Shown in pieces: positions 23,101 to 34,024 of a stretch of 64,000 nt of DNA. The stretch comes from Muscardinus avellanarius (lineage: Eukaryota > Chordata > Mammalia > Rodentia > Gliridae). A program made the translations under genes and the position numbers. Position 1 is the first letter of the stretch; every line of letters begins with the position of its first letter. The DNA is taken from positions 24,780,826-24,844,825 of the forward strand of contig OY726561.1 of the NCBI GenBank assembly GCA_963383645.1, read 5' to 3'. The notes under the pieces were generated by a model that saw only the letters and a list, made by a program, of their open reading frames with translations, was not told where the DNA came from and searched no databases.

Positions 23101-23104
23101 ACAA

Positions 23105-23407
23105 TAAGCATTGTAGGTAAAGTACCTATACTCTTGCTTTTCCAATGTATTGAATAAAATTCTCATTCCTGTATTATTAATTAAACTGGTATAGACTAGC
23201 TATTTATATTATTTGTACACCAATTAACTTGTAAATTATAGTTATTAATCAGATCAGCCTAAAGATTCTCTTAAAAGAAGTTATATTTAGTATATTGCCT
23301 AGACTCACTTTTATGGTGACCTTGTCAAAATTTAAAACTTTCTTTTATAAGCTTAAAGAAGACTAAGAATGTTTTCATGAACATCAAAATATAATATTTA
23401 TATATAC

Positions 23408-23412
<5 letters not shown>
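23105..23412. other. unique AT-rich spacer
   Basis: No recognised repeat or gene before the (GT)n tail at 23,414. Confidence 0.45.
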
Positions 23413-23413
<1 letters not shown>

Positions 23414-23441
<28 letters not shown>

Positions 23442-23840
23442 TGTGTGTGTTACAGGCAATTGAACCTCAGAACATTCTACCTCTGAATTACATCACCAGT
23501 TTTTAAATTATTTTTTTCTTTTAAAATAGAGTTTTGCGGGGGGGGGTGCACACTTGTAATTACCATGATTGGGAGGTGGAGACAGGAGGATTGCACAGTT
23601 TGGAAGCCAGGCTCACTGGTTTAAGAGACCCTGTTTCCAAATAAAATATAAAATAAGTCTGGGAGTATAGCCCAGAGGTAGAAGGGTTCCATCCCCAGTA
23701 CCATTAAATAAATAAATAAATAAATACTTATTATGTTACACATAGTCTTGCTACTTGCTTAGGCTGTCCTTGAACCTGTGATCCTCCTGTCCCAGTCTCC
23801 CAAGTCCTGGCATAACAGGTATGTACTGTCATGTCAGCCA
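23414..23840 (-). repeat. older SINE with (GT)n tail, split by an opposite SINE
   Basis: (GT)n at 23,414-23,450, then the ID-like half (AGGCAATTGAACCTCAGAAC) to about 23,536. The left half resumes near 23,730 (TGTTACACATAGTCTTGCTA ... GTACTGTCATGTCAGCC). Confidence 0.8.
23537..23727 (+). repeat. inner SINE inserted in opposite orientation
   Basis: Starts at GGGGGGGTGCACACTTGTAA (5'-truncated by a few bases), has GTTTAAGAGACCCTGTTTCC and AGTCTGGGAGTATAGCCCAG, and ends CCCAGTACC with an (AAAT)n tail to 23,727. It interrupts the antisense SINE at 23,414-23,840. Confidence 0.83.
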
Positions 23841-23939
23841 GCTACATAAATATCCTTCTGGATTTGAAAGATAAAAGCTCAAGGGAACAATTTTTTTCAT
23901 CTAATTTTCTCCTCCAGAGGAAGCACAACTATGTTATGC

Positions 23940-24025
23940 AATTTTTATTTTATTTTTATTTTTATAGTTCAATATAGTTATACATTGTAATTAGATATAA
24001 CACCGTAGAGGCATACATATACATA
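23940..24025 (-). mobile_element. probable L1 3' terminus
   Basis: (TTTTA)n-like tail, then AGTTATACATTGTAATTAGA and CCGTAGAGGCATACATATAC, the reversed extreme 3' end of L1. Only about 85 bp remain. Confidence 0.5.
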
Positions 24026-24263
24026 TTTTGGGACAGAAAGCAAGTTCCAGCAAATTTTTAAAATGTAATAAAATTTCTTGAATCTTTTCAGATCATAATG
24101 AACTAAAAATATAAATCAACAGAAAGATGAAAATAATTTAAACAAACACATGGAGACTGAATGATACACTTTTGAATGAGAACTGTATAAGAAAAGAAAT
24201 AAGAATAAAAACATTTTTAGTAGTGAGTGAAAATAGAGACACAACATATAAAATATATGGGAC

Positions 24264-24472
24264 ACTTTTTTGTGTGTGGTACTGAGGATGGAACCCAGGG
24301 TCTTTCTACCTCCAGGCTGCATTCCCATACCTATTTTATACTTTATTTGGAAACAGGGTCTCACACTATGCTCTGAGAACCTTACTAAGTAGCTGAGGCT
24401 GGCTTCAAACCTACACAATCCTCCTGTCTCAACCTTCCAAGTTCTGGGATTACAAGCATGTGCCACAATGCC
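24264..24472 (-). repeat. B1-ID SINE
   Basis: An antisense copy with GTGTGTGGTACTGAGGATGG and CTTTCTACCTCCAGGCTGCA, ending GCCACAATGCCCTGT. ATATGGGACACTTT before and ATATGGAACACTTT after form a target-site duplication. Confidence 0.9.
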
Positions 24473-24499
24473 CTGTTTATATGGAACACTTTGAAGGTG

Positions 24500-24755
24500 G
24501 TTTTAAGCATAATTTTTTTTTATTTTTTATATTTAAATTATTTAAAAATTTTTTATTGGTGCATTGTAGTCAAACATCTAATCATTAGCCCTTAACCAAT
24601 TCCCACCACATTCTCTTCTCCTCTTCTCTTCTCATTTTGGCTTACTGATTGACTTTGGTATGTATTTGAATGTACATCATGTACATTAGGAAATGTCCCT
24701 CTTCCCTCCCCTTTAATCTCTTTCAGTTAGGTCTCCTTATTGGATAAAAAAGGAG
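24500..24755 (-). mobile_element. L1 3' UTR, start of an L1 mosaic
   Basis: A reversed 3' UTR: TTTTTTATTGGTGCATTGTA, GAATGTACATCATGTACATT, and on to GAGAAACC. It is joined at about 24,756 to L1 ORF2 on the opposite strand. In L1 orientation this is an inverted 5' piece next to a sense 3' piece, the pattern of twin priming. Confidence 0.75.
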
Positions 24756-24759
24756 AAAC

Positions 24760-25525
24760 CATAGTCAAGGAGAAATTTACAGCACTTAGTGTCCACATAA
24801 GAAAAAGAGAAAGTAACAAAATAAACAAACTAATGCCACACTTCCAGGCCTTCAAAAAAGTCCATTGAAAAACAGAAACAGTCTAATTGCAAAGCATTTA
24901 GAAGGTAGTAGATAATTAAGATCAGAGCAGAAATCAATAAAATAGAAAATTTTAACAACAACAAAATGAAATAAAAACTATACAAAAAACAACAAAACAA
25001 AAAGCTGGTTCTTTGAATAGTAACAAAATTGATTAAAAAAACCTTAGCCAATCTTATCAATATAAGAAGAAATTCAACTGAAATGATTAAAATAATAAAA
25101 ATAAAAGGAGGTATTCCTACAGAGAGTGAGAAAACCCAGAGGGTCATCAGAAACTACTTTGAGACTTTATACCCCAATAGGCTGAAAACCATAGAAAACA
25201 GTGACCAATTTCTAGATACATACAGCCTACTTAAATTGAACTAAAAAGATAGAAAACTTAAACAGACCACTAACAAAGAGATAGAAACTTCAATAAAAAG
25301 CCTTTCATAAAAAAAATCCTTCTCCAGGCACATCCCCAGAGAAATTATACAAAACCTTTACATAATGCTCAAACCCAATATTAACAAGTAATTCTGTGAC
25401 ATTAAAATAGATGGACTCCCTTCAAATTTCATTAATGAGGCAATGTCACCTTAATACCCAAGTAAATAAAGATCTTTATAAACATAAAATTACATACCAA
25501 TATTCTTAATGAACATAGATACCAT
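24760..25525 (+). pseudogene. L1 ORF2 piece (between endonuclease and RT)
   Basis: The plus strand encodes decayed L1 ORF2. The best preserved run (25,029-25,244) reads through a linker typical of the region just before the reverse transcriptase, including IRNYFETLYPNRL. Stops and frameshifts follow. LINE-1 ORF2p is an endonuclease/reverse transcriptase; this copy cannot encode it. Confidence 0.78.
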
Positions 25526-25534
25526 ACAGAAACT

Positions 25535-27117
25535 GTTCAGTTTAATGCAATCCCATGTATTGATCTACCTTTTAGTTTTTTGTGCCATTGGGGTCTTATT
25601 GAGAAAGTTTTTACCTGTGCCTATGTGTTGCAGTGTCAGACCTATGCCCTCTTCAGTGAGTTGCAAGATGTCTGGTCTAATTTCCAAGTCTTTAATCCAT
25701 CTTGAATTGATTCTTGTGCAGAGTGAGAAAGTGTTTATTTTTTTATTTTTCTGCATATGCTTAAACAGTTTTGCCAACACCATTTGTTGAACAGGCTATC
25801 TTTTTCCAGTGAATGTTTTTTGAACCCTTTGTAAAAAAATCAATTGCTGTAAGTGATTAGTTTTTTATTCTGCTCCATTGGTCTATGTATCTGTTTTGTA
25901 CCATGCTGTTTGTATTACTATGGCTTTGTAGTACAGTTTGAAGTCACATATTGTGATTCTTCCTGCATATGTTTAGTTGCTGAAAACTACTTTGGGTATT
26001 CTGCTTTTTTTTTTCTAAATGCATTTAGGACTGATTTTTCTATGTCTGTGAAGAATGAACTTGGTAACTTAATAGGCATAGCATTGAATCTGTAGATTGC
26101 TTTTGGAAGAATGGTTAATTTGATGATATTCATTCTGGCTATCCATGAACAGGGAAGATCTTTCCATCTCTTAAGATCTTCTTCAAATTATTTTTCAGTG
26201 TTTTATAATTTTCTTTGTAAATTTATTTTGCCTTCGTGGTTAGGAATATTTCTGAGTATTTCATTTATTAAATTTTTTCTTCAGTAAAAGTGTTTTCTGG
26301 ATTTTTTCCAGTATATTTATGGTTTGCATACAAGAAATCTTCTGTATTTAAAAGGTTGATTTTGTATCTAGACACTGATAATTTTGTTGATCAGTTCTAT
26401 AAGCCTTTTGGCTGAGTTTGTTGGGTCTTCTAAGTACCAATGTCATCTGCAAATAGGGAGAGTTTTAGTTCTTTTTTCTATTCCTGTTTCTTTGATTTTT
26501 TTTTCTCTTGCCATATTGCTCTGGCTAGAGACTCTAGTGCTATATTGAAAAGAATGGTGATAATGGATATCCTTCGTTTTTTTTTTTTTTTGTTTTGTTT
26601 TGCAGGGGAATTCTTACAGTTTTTCTCCATTTAATATGATATTGGTTGAGGGCCTATTGTATATTGCCTTTATGCTGTTGAGATGTGTTCCATCTATTTT
26701 GACTCTCTGGAGTGATTTTAGCATAAACGAGTGTTAGATTTTGTCAAATTCTTTTTTAGTATCTATTGAAATTATCATGTGACTTTTATCTTTTGTGTTC
26801 TGTTTATGTGAAAAATTACATGGATTGATTTTGTATGTTAAATCAGCCTTGCTTTCGTAGTATAAACCCTACTTGGTCATGGTGTATGATTTTCCTTATG
26901 TGGTTTTGAATGTGTGTTGCTAGTAGTTTTTTAGCAGTTTTGAATCTAAGTTTATTAATGGTATAGACCCGTAGCTTTCTTTACTTTAGCTGTCTTTATC
27001 TTGTTTTGGCATTAATGTGCTTGGCTTCATAGAATGTTTCTGGGAGTATCTCATCTTTTTTTCTAGTTTATAAAATAGATTTATAAGTATTGAGATTAGC
27101 TTTTCTATAAAAGTTTT
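25535..27117 (-). pseudogene. L1 ORF2 piece, RT to C-terminal region
   Basis: About 1.6 kb of antisense L1 ORF2. On the minus strand 25,565-25,783 reads INSRWIKDLEIRP and GTGKNFLNKTP, which fall C-terminal to the RT in ORF2. Rightward the sequence runs back through RT sequence. Multiple stops and frameshifts show that it is dead. It abuts plus-strand L1 on both sides. Confidence 0.82.
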
Positions 27118-27190
27118 ATAGACATTGAAGCAGCAATGGAGATCCTACAATCAAACAAAAGTCAAGGACCAGATGGTTTTCTTCCATTGT
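27118..27190 (+). pseudogene. short L1 ORF2 RT-start piece
   Basis: Encodes the KSQGPDGF motif that marks the start of the L1 reverse transcriptase domain. It is only about 70 bp, in the strand opposite to 25,535-27,117. Confidence 0.65.
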
Positions 27191-27394
27191 TTTGTGTGGA
27201 AAATTCTGTGTATAGTTTTGTTTTGAATTTTAGCAATTTATTTTATTCCAAGCCATTTTAGGGCTGTTTTTTATTCACTCTTATGTAGCTTCATTTCAAG
27301 AAAGAACATAATGTTTTTATTTGTTTGTTTTTGTGATATATGAACGTTTTGCTTGGGAGCCAGATTTAGTTTTACTTCAAAATATCCCAGTAAA

Positions 27395-27550
27395 ATTGGA
27401 GTACTGTACAAACACTAAGTCAAACATGAACAGAAGGCTAGGAGGAGGGAATGGGGTGAAAATTTGGGAAGGGCTAAATGAGTGATGTGTGCATGTATGT
27501 TTCTACCTATCTCATTAAAATATATGACAACAATGCACTAATAAAAAACA
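27395..27550 (+). mobile_element. L1 3' UTR fragment
   Basis: CACTAAGTCAAACATGAACA, GGAATGGGGTGAAAATTTGG, GAGTGATGTGTGCATGTATG and a terminal CAATGCACTAATAAAAAAC. Confidence 0.75.
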
Positions 27551-27554
27551 TTGA

Positions 27555-28150
27555 GTACTGTAGCTAGGATGAGTTTGTATCCAGCTCTCCTAAGCTACAA
27601 TATATTATTAGATACCACCACATTTTTTTCATGGTATTTACTAAGGATGGCAAGGGGTACTTTATTCAAGTAGGCCAAGATAAAAGGCTATAAAACAGTG
27701 CAATGGAGTTCTGCAGGTAGGGAGAGTGTGGATTAGGTTCTACTCTGATACCAATAAAGACATGTGGAGATTTCCAATGAGAAGCATGGTGAATATCAGT
27801 GGAGAGACAATTACTAAGTAGATATACCAGGTGTAGTAGTACAATAGTACTCTAGCTGAAGGTAGGCATGGGTTGATAAGATATTGAGGGTGGTTTGATT
27901 TAAAGAGTGGCAGGTATTTTTACTAAACAGAATCAAAAGAATTCTTGCTATAAATAGGTTCTACAAGGATAATAGAAAAAGGACTCAGAAGAATTCTTGT
28001 TATGAATAGGTTCTACAAGGATAGTAGAATCTGGTGAAGCAGATTTTATAGATGCCTTAAATAAAGCAGCTGATAGAGGAAAGCCTTTGTCACTATGTAT
28101 TGCTTCTATTTGGGTTATAGTTAGGTGTTTCTTTGGGTCTGGTTGTAAAT

Positions 28151-28191
<41 letters not shown>

Positions 28192-28439
28192 ATTATATGG
28201 TTTTGTCCATCATTTTCATGCTACAGTGAATTGAGTTAATTTTTTGTTTTTTTCATTCCTCACTTTCATCTTATTTCTTCCCTTTGGCTCACCTGACATT
28301 TATAAGATGAAGTTAAATATATTTTATCATTGCCTTGATTCCAGTGATATTTTATGGTTTTCCATCTCTTCCTTCTTGATCACATGCTTTGACATATTGT
28401 AAATTGAGTTAATGATCAGATTTTAGTGTGCTGTCTTTC
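27555..28439. other. unique sequence with a 52-bp tandem duplication and (GT)n
   Basis: AGAATTCTTGCTATAAATAG is repeated 52 bp later (27,938 and 27,990), giving about 1.8 copies to 28,030. A (GT)n tract lies at 28,153-28,188. No gene is recognised. Confidence 0.55.
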
Positions 28440-28930
28440 CTCAGAACCAGCCAAAAGATGTCCATAAACAGATGAATTGATTACAAATCTATGGGATACG
28501 TACACAGTGGGATTTTTCTCATCTGTAAAAAACAAAATTACATCATTTGCAGGGAAATGGATGAAAATGGAGAACATTATGTAAATACAATAAATCAGTC
28601 ACAAAATGTAAAAATTGGATGCTCTCCCTAATAGGCAGAGTTTAGAAAAAAATGGGTCATAGGAGAAACTCTAGACAAAGAAGGAGAAGCCATAGCTGAG
28701 CAAACAAGGTGACCTAACTGAGATGGATGGGTGAGGGGAAAATAAAAATCCCTAGTGTCCATGATGTACATTCACAAACATTAAAGTCAATCGGTAAGTC
28801 AAGCATGTGAAGGAGGGAAGGGAGAGGGAGTGAGGTGGGAATTGGGAAAGGGCTAAATGAGTGATGTGTGCATGTATGCCTCTATTATCTTGTACCCCAT
28901 TAAAATGTCAAACTGCAATGCAAAAATGAC
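28440..28930 (+). mobile_element. L1 3' end (ORF2 C-terminus plus 3' UTR)
   Basis: CAAAAGATGTCCATAAACAG, AAATTACATCATTTGCAGGG and GAGAACATTATGTAAATACA are ORF2 C-terminal. The 3' UTR follows, with CATGATGTACATTCACAAAC and a CCCCATTAAAATGTCAAACT terminus. It is 5'-truncated and frameshifted. Confidence 0.82.
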
Positions 28931-28934
28931 AAAA

Positions 28935-29210
28935 ATAAGCAAAAACAAATATAAAATCAATGATTTTTTCTAATTTTGACTATACTGAAAAGATATTCTT
29001 AAAGTTATATATTTGAATTTGTAGAATGAGTAGTAAAAAAAACAGCTTGAGAGAAAAAAGAATTGTACGAGATTTAAAATATTAAAAAGAAGTAGTCACC
29101 AACTATGGCATTGCACTGAAACTAAATATTGAATTTAGGTTTATTTAAATTTTATGTAAAAGGTCAAAAATTAAAATATATATTTATGCATTTTATTTTA
29201 TTTTTATTTT
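28935..29210. other. unique AT-rich spacer
   Basis: Nothing recognised. Confidence 0.45.
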
Positions 29211-29212
29211 AT

Positions 29213-29214
29213 TA

Positions 29215-29267
<53 letters not shown>

Positions 29268-29452
29268 TTGGTGGTACTGGGATTCCTAGAAGCCCTTCTA
29301 CCTCCGAGCTACACTCCCAGACCTATTTTTTTTATATTTTTTATTTGGAAACAGGGTCTCTTAAGCCAGCGAGGCTGGCTCCGAACCAGCACCATCCTCC
29401 TGTCTCCGCCTCCCAAGCGTGGGGATTACAAGCGTGCACCACCACGCCCGGC
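29213..29452 (-). repeat. young B1-ID SINE with (ATT)n tail
   Basis: The (TTA)n tail, about 29,213-29,267, precedes GGTGGTACTGGGATTCCTAG. The left half keeps CpGs and ends CACCACGCCCGGC. TATGCATTTTATTT before and TATGAATTTTATTT after are a target-site duplication with one mismatch. Overlapping plus-strand frames are antisense artefacts. Confidence 0.92.
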
Positions 29453-29454
29453 TA

Positions 29455-30100
29455 TGAATTTTATTTAACAATATCTACCATTAGAAAACAGGTATAAGTG
29501 AATCTATGGCATAATTCATGGAAATCTGTGATACAAAAATTTACCATTTAGAATCACTGAACTATAAAAACCTTATATAAAACTTGTTTCATTCTCATTT
29601 TAAAAATGAGGAGTGCTAAGAGAGTTAAGAGATATGTTGACATTCATTCATTCATGTTGGAATATAAATATAAAGAATGCTGTAAAATATTTTCAAATTT
29701 GCAGTATGTTTTGTTCATTGCTTTCTGTTAAACGTTGCTTAGATTGTCTGCCCACAGTGGAAGGCCAAAAATAACATGAAAATACCACAAAAAATAAAAA
29801 ATAAAAAGTACCACAAAAAATAAAAAATAAAAAGGTTTCAACTATTTTTTAAATATGTCAAGTTGAAGGCCAATATTAACACATTGGCCTTTTGGGGCAT
29901 TAAAGATCCAGACTTATAGTAATGAAAGCAATGCACACACTGATCTATCCCCAATACACATGCAGATATATAATACTTTTTAAATCAAGCCTAAGGTAAT
30001 GTTAAAATATATTTGTATTTAAATTAATTTGGAGTTGTGATTGAGAAAACTAAAATATTCCTTCTCCAAGTTTGTATTTATTTATATAAACATTATTTTT
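29455..30100. other. unique AT-rich spacer
   Basis: Contains a small duplication of TACCACAAAAAATAAAAA near 29,784-29,832. No gene. Confidence 0.45.
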
Positions 30101-30246
30101 AGAGCTGGGCGTGGTGACACACACTTAGCTACTTAGCAAGGCCCTTCACGACTCAGTGAGACTCTGTTTCAAATAATAAAAAGAATAAAAATGAGACCAG
30201 GAGTGTAGCTCAGAGGTAGAATGCCCATGGGTTTCATCCCCACTAC
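30101..30246 (+). repeat. internally deleted older B1-ID SINE
   Basis: AGAGCTGGGCGTGGTGACAC runs directly into TTAGCTACTTAGCAAGGCCC, so about 55 bp of the left half are missing. The right half GAGTGTAGCTCAGAGGTAGA is intact, and the tail is CAAACAACAACAACAAC. Confidence 0.84.
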
Positions 30247-30279
30247 CACAAACATAACAAACAACAACAACAACAAAAA

Positions 30280-31365
30280 CATTTTTGTTATGAAGGCAAT
30301 TAAGAAGCAGCAAAATTTCTTTCTATTCTTATCTCTGTTTGAATACTGGTTGTGAATTTTCTTTAATAACAACACTAGATTCAAGCCATCCCAAACAACA
30401 TCAGAGAAATTTGCAATCAAATATTATTCCATTACTTCTCATACTTTTTCGTTTCTCTCACTCTGAAATCCAATTCTGCTTTCCTTTTCTTGTCGTTCTT
30501 CTACATAGCTGTTATTCTCTGCTGAAGATGCTTTATAAGTCATAGTTTTAAGCCAGTGCTCAGAGTTATTATCATTCTGTTTTCTTTATGATTTGTGGCG
30601 TATATGTAGATAAACTTGTTTTTGTCTCTCTTATTGACCTTTTTTATTACAGAGGTCCATCTCAAGAATTCATGAGAAATTAGAAGAAAATAATTCTTCT
30701 CCTGTATTATGTTGCCATAATTTTAACTTATTTTTAGTGTTAAAATATTAATATCATGATAAAAGTTTACTGAGTGTACTGGAACATTACTCATACAAAA
30801 TAAAAATAATATTTTTAGTTTTGCATATTTATAGAAAGCATTTCACTAGGTTTCTGACATTCAATAGGATTTAGAATGACATAACTAACACCTTTTGTAA
30901 ACAAAGATTTTAAATCAGGCTAAATGCTTTATTGTTATTAATTTATATTTTACTAGCAGAATTTATTTCTCAGTAATATCCTCATGTTACATAGTGGCTT
31001 GGTTATATTAGTATACAAGTTTACTCTGCATGATCAAACAATTTTGTAAGGAAAATTTATTTTATCTATTTTAAATAGTATAGAAATTGACACACCATAG
31101 CATCATGAACATAAGCATCAATACACATAAAAATGTAAAGTAATTGGCATGCTTAATTACATATCAATTTGATTTTAAAATTAACTAATTTCATGTTAAA
31201 ATTCTGTTACAGCCTCTTGAAATAAAATTAAGACTTAAAAGCTATATTCAATTCAACTCCATTGTAAATCTTTCATATTTCTGTTTCTTTGAAAGTAATA
31301 GTTTTATAAATAAGAAATTTTTATATATTTAAGGATACTAAATTTGATTTTAAATATATCATAAA
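30280..31365. other. 1.1-kb repeat-poor AT-rich block
   Basis: No repeat recognised. Frames at 30,339-30,545 and nearby have no known domain. Confidence 0.45.
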
Positions 31366-31590
31366 TTTAGTCTTTTCCCAATTCCCAATCCATTCTCCTT
31401 CCCCCCTTCCTCCTTTTCATGTTTGGCTTAGTGATTGACTTTGATTTATTTGTGAATGTACATCATATACACTAGGGAATATCCCTCTCCTCCCTTCCAT
31501 CTCCCTCAGCTGAGTTGGCTTATTTGCCCATTTATAGTTTCTCCTTCTTTGTCTAGAGTTCCATCTATGACCCATTTTCTCCTTAGCTTC
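31366..31590 (-). mobile_element. L1 3' UTR half of a twin-primed insertion
   Basis: A reversed 3' UTR from ATTTAG through CCAATTCCCAATCCATTCTC to TCCTTAGCTTCC. The extreme 3' end and tail are missing. It switches at about 31,591 to plus-strand ORF2. Confidence 0.78.
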
Positions 31591-31862
31591 CACATAGGAA
31601 ATTCAAATGGCCAAAAAATGTATAAAATATGTTCAAAATCATTAGCACTCAGAGAGATGCAAATCGAAACTACCCTGAGATTTCACCTAACTCCAACTAT
31701 AATGACAATCATTAAAAACACAAACAAAAACAAATGCTGGCAAGGATGTGGAGAAGTGGGAACTCTACTACATCGTTGGTGGGATAATAAATTAGTGCAA
31801 CCACTTGAAAACACTATGAAGCATCCTCAAAAGAATGGAAATAAATCTACCAAACTAATAGT
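31591..31862 (+). pseudogene. inverted L1 ORF2 C-terminal piece
   Basis: The plus strand encodes [18 protein letters not shown] and [18 protein letters not shown], the conserved Cys-rich C-terminal region of L1 ORF2p. With the reversed 3' UTR at its left this is an inverted 5' segment. The longer frame from 31,456 joins the two pieces by chance. Confidence 0.8.
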
Positions 31863-31876
31863 ATATTCTTAATGCA

Positions 31877-32011
31877 GAACTATGGATGGAACCCAGGGGC
31901 ATTCTTCCTCTGTGCTACATCCCTAGCTCTATTTTGATGCTGGCTGCGAAGTTGGATCCTCCTTTCTCAGCCTCCCACATACTGGGATTGCAAGTGTGCC
32001 ACACCCAGCTT
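31877..32011 (-). repeat. truncated older B1-ID SINE
   Basis: An antisense copy: ATGGATGGAACCCAGGGGCA ... GATTGCAAGTGTGCCACACCC. An internal deletion removes the linker. Confidence 0.8.
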
Positions 32012-32014
32012 TTA

Positions 32015-32844
32015 AAATATTTTTCTAATAAACTTATTTTTAGTTTTTATAAACATTTATGTTTCAATAAATAAAGACTAGGATCAATTTAAGAATTTTA
32101 GCATTTTTTGATTTGGTTGGTCATATAACTAAAAACTCTTAAAAAGCTGTGGAATTTTAAGGGTTGTTGCATCTAAGTTATACATGCAGCATATATTGAT
32201 ATGGTAAATTAAATCTGCTAAGGTCATTTAGATTTTGTGTTTTCAATAGCTCATTGCCTTGTAAGGTCAAGATTATACTATTTTAAACTATCTTGATAAC
32301 ACATTATTAGATTCTGTTAGCCTTCAATATATTTTTATTTTTGGATTATGTGAGTGTGTCTTCATCCATATGGAATGAAAATCATCAAGGTATATTTACT
32401 CAATATCAAAACTGGTGATTTTTATCAGAGGAAGAGTGAAAGGATGTAGAGAACTATCTTCTCAATAACTATTTAAGAATACTGAAAGGGGCTTTTATTA
32501 AAGTCTGTTATGTTCAGTTATGTTATAATATTTGTGTAATATTAAACTTAGATATGTACAACTTGAAATAATACACTTGTATATATCTTGACAAAAAATA
32601 CCAAATGCATATTCTGTTCACTGGTTCTCAATAAACATTCTTAGATTAGTATCTACATTATCTGATGGTTTCTTGGGATGTCAAATATACAGATCCTTAC
32701 TCTGTCCTACTGAAATCAAGAACTGAGTCGGAGAGAAATCTTTGCTCAGAAAATTCCCAATGTGATATTAATGTACACTAATTTAGCCAATTACTGAATG
32801 TAAAATAAAGACATATTATCATAAGTAAACAAATAAATTTAAGG
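32015..32844. other. unique AT-rich spacer
   Basis: No repeat or gene recognised. Confidence 0.45.
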
Positions 32845-33330
32845 AAGTATAACTGAAAAAGGAGAAAGCATAGATGGCAAATAAGGTGACCCAACTGAGG
32901 GGTATAGGAGAGAGAAAAGAGAAAACCTTCCTAGTGTGCACGACATACATTCATAAACATATCAAAGTCAATCAAAAGGCCAAACATGAAAAGGGAGGAG
33001 GGGAAGGAAACGGCATGGAAATGAGGGAAGGGCTAAATAAGTGATATGTGCATGTATGCCTCTACCATCTTGTACCCCATTGAGATGTAAGACTACACCT
33101 GGCGTGGTGGCGCACGCTTGTAATCCCTGCACTTGGGAGGCGGAGACAGGAGGATCACTCAGTTTCGAAGACAGCCTCCCTGGCTTAAGAGACCCTGTTT
33201 TCAAATTTTAAAAAATATAAAAATAGGTCTGGGAGTTTAGCCCGGAGGTAGAAGAGCTTCCAGAAACCCCAGTGCCACCCCAAAATAAACCCCAACAATG
33301 TAGTACTACAATGAAGCAATAAAACTTGTT
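32845..33330 (+). mobile_element. L1 3' UTR interrupted by a SINE
   Basis: AAAAGGAGAAAGCATAGATG, CACGACATACATTCATAAAC and ACCATCTTGTACCCCATTGA lead to the SINE at 33,097. The remaining L1 terminus (TAGTACTACAATGAAGCAAT AAAAC) follows at about 33,301. The bases around the SINE (TGTAAGACTAC and TGTAGTACTAC) look duplicated. Confidence 0.72.
33097..33280 (+). repeat. young B1-ID SINE inside an L1 3' end
   Basis: ACCTGGCGTGGTGGCGCACG, GGAGGCGGAGACAGGAGGAT, GCTTAAGAGACCCTGTTTTC, GGTCTGGGAGTTTAGCCCGG and CCCCAGTGCCACC. CpGs are well kept. Confidence 0.9.
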
Positions 33331-33689
33331 TTAAAATATAAATAAATATAAATAAGCAAATAAATTTAAATATAATATTAAATTTTTTAAAACTTGAAAT
33401 ACCTTTAATTTTAAGTTTAACATAGGTTGATATTTTACATAAGTAAATATTATTTAAATAGATAAAGTAAAATATATAACCCCTAATTTTTGTGCTGCTA
33501 ATAATTACTTTCATAGTTTTGAACATAGGCTTACAAAATCTTCTGAAATAAACAAATTTATTTGGTTGCATTTATTATATTGATAGAATACATGCAAAAT
33601 AACTTTTAAAAATTCATCATCAGTAACAGATATTAATTTTACTTCTTTCTTATTTGGTTAATTTTAAAGTATATTTCATGCACTTTTGC
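33331..33689. other. unique AT-rich spacer
   Basis: No repeat or gene recognised. The minus frame over 33,185-33,571 merges SINE antisense with unique DNA. Confidence 0.45.
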
Positions 33690-34020
33690 ATATTTAAAAA
33701 AAATTTTATTGTTTCATTGTAATGATACATCTTAATGGAGTACAAGATGGTAGAGGCATACATGCACACATCACTTATTTAGCCCTTCTCTAATTCCCAC
33801 CCCTTTCCCTCCCTCTTCCTCCTCTCCTGTGTTTGGCTTACTGATTGACTTTGATATGTTTATGAATATACATCATGTACATTAGAGAATTTTCCTCTTC
33901 CAGCCTCCTCTACCCCTCAGTTAGGTAGCCTTATTTGCTCATCTGTAGTTTTTCTTTTCTAGAGTTCCTCATATGATCCTTTTTCTCCCTAACTTCCAAA
34001 TATTAGAGAGAGCAATTTTT
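33690..34020 (-). mobile_element. L1 3' UTR
   Basis: AAAAATTTTATTGTTTCATT, then CAAGATGGTAGAGGCATACA, TTTGGCTTACTGATTGACTT and CCTCAGTTAGGTAGCCTTAT. Almost the entire 3' UTR is reversed, without ORF2. Confidence 0.8.
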
Positions 34021-34024
34021 GTTT

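Noticed and set aside
25509..26634. Several plus-strand frames with many Phe/Cys residues
   Set aside because: They are antisense to L1 ORF2 (minus strand).
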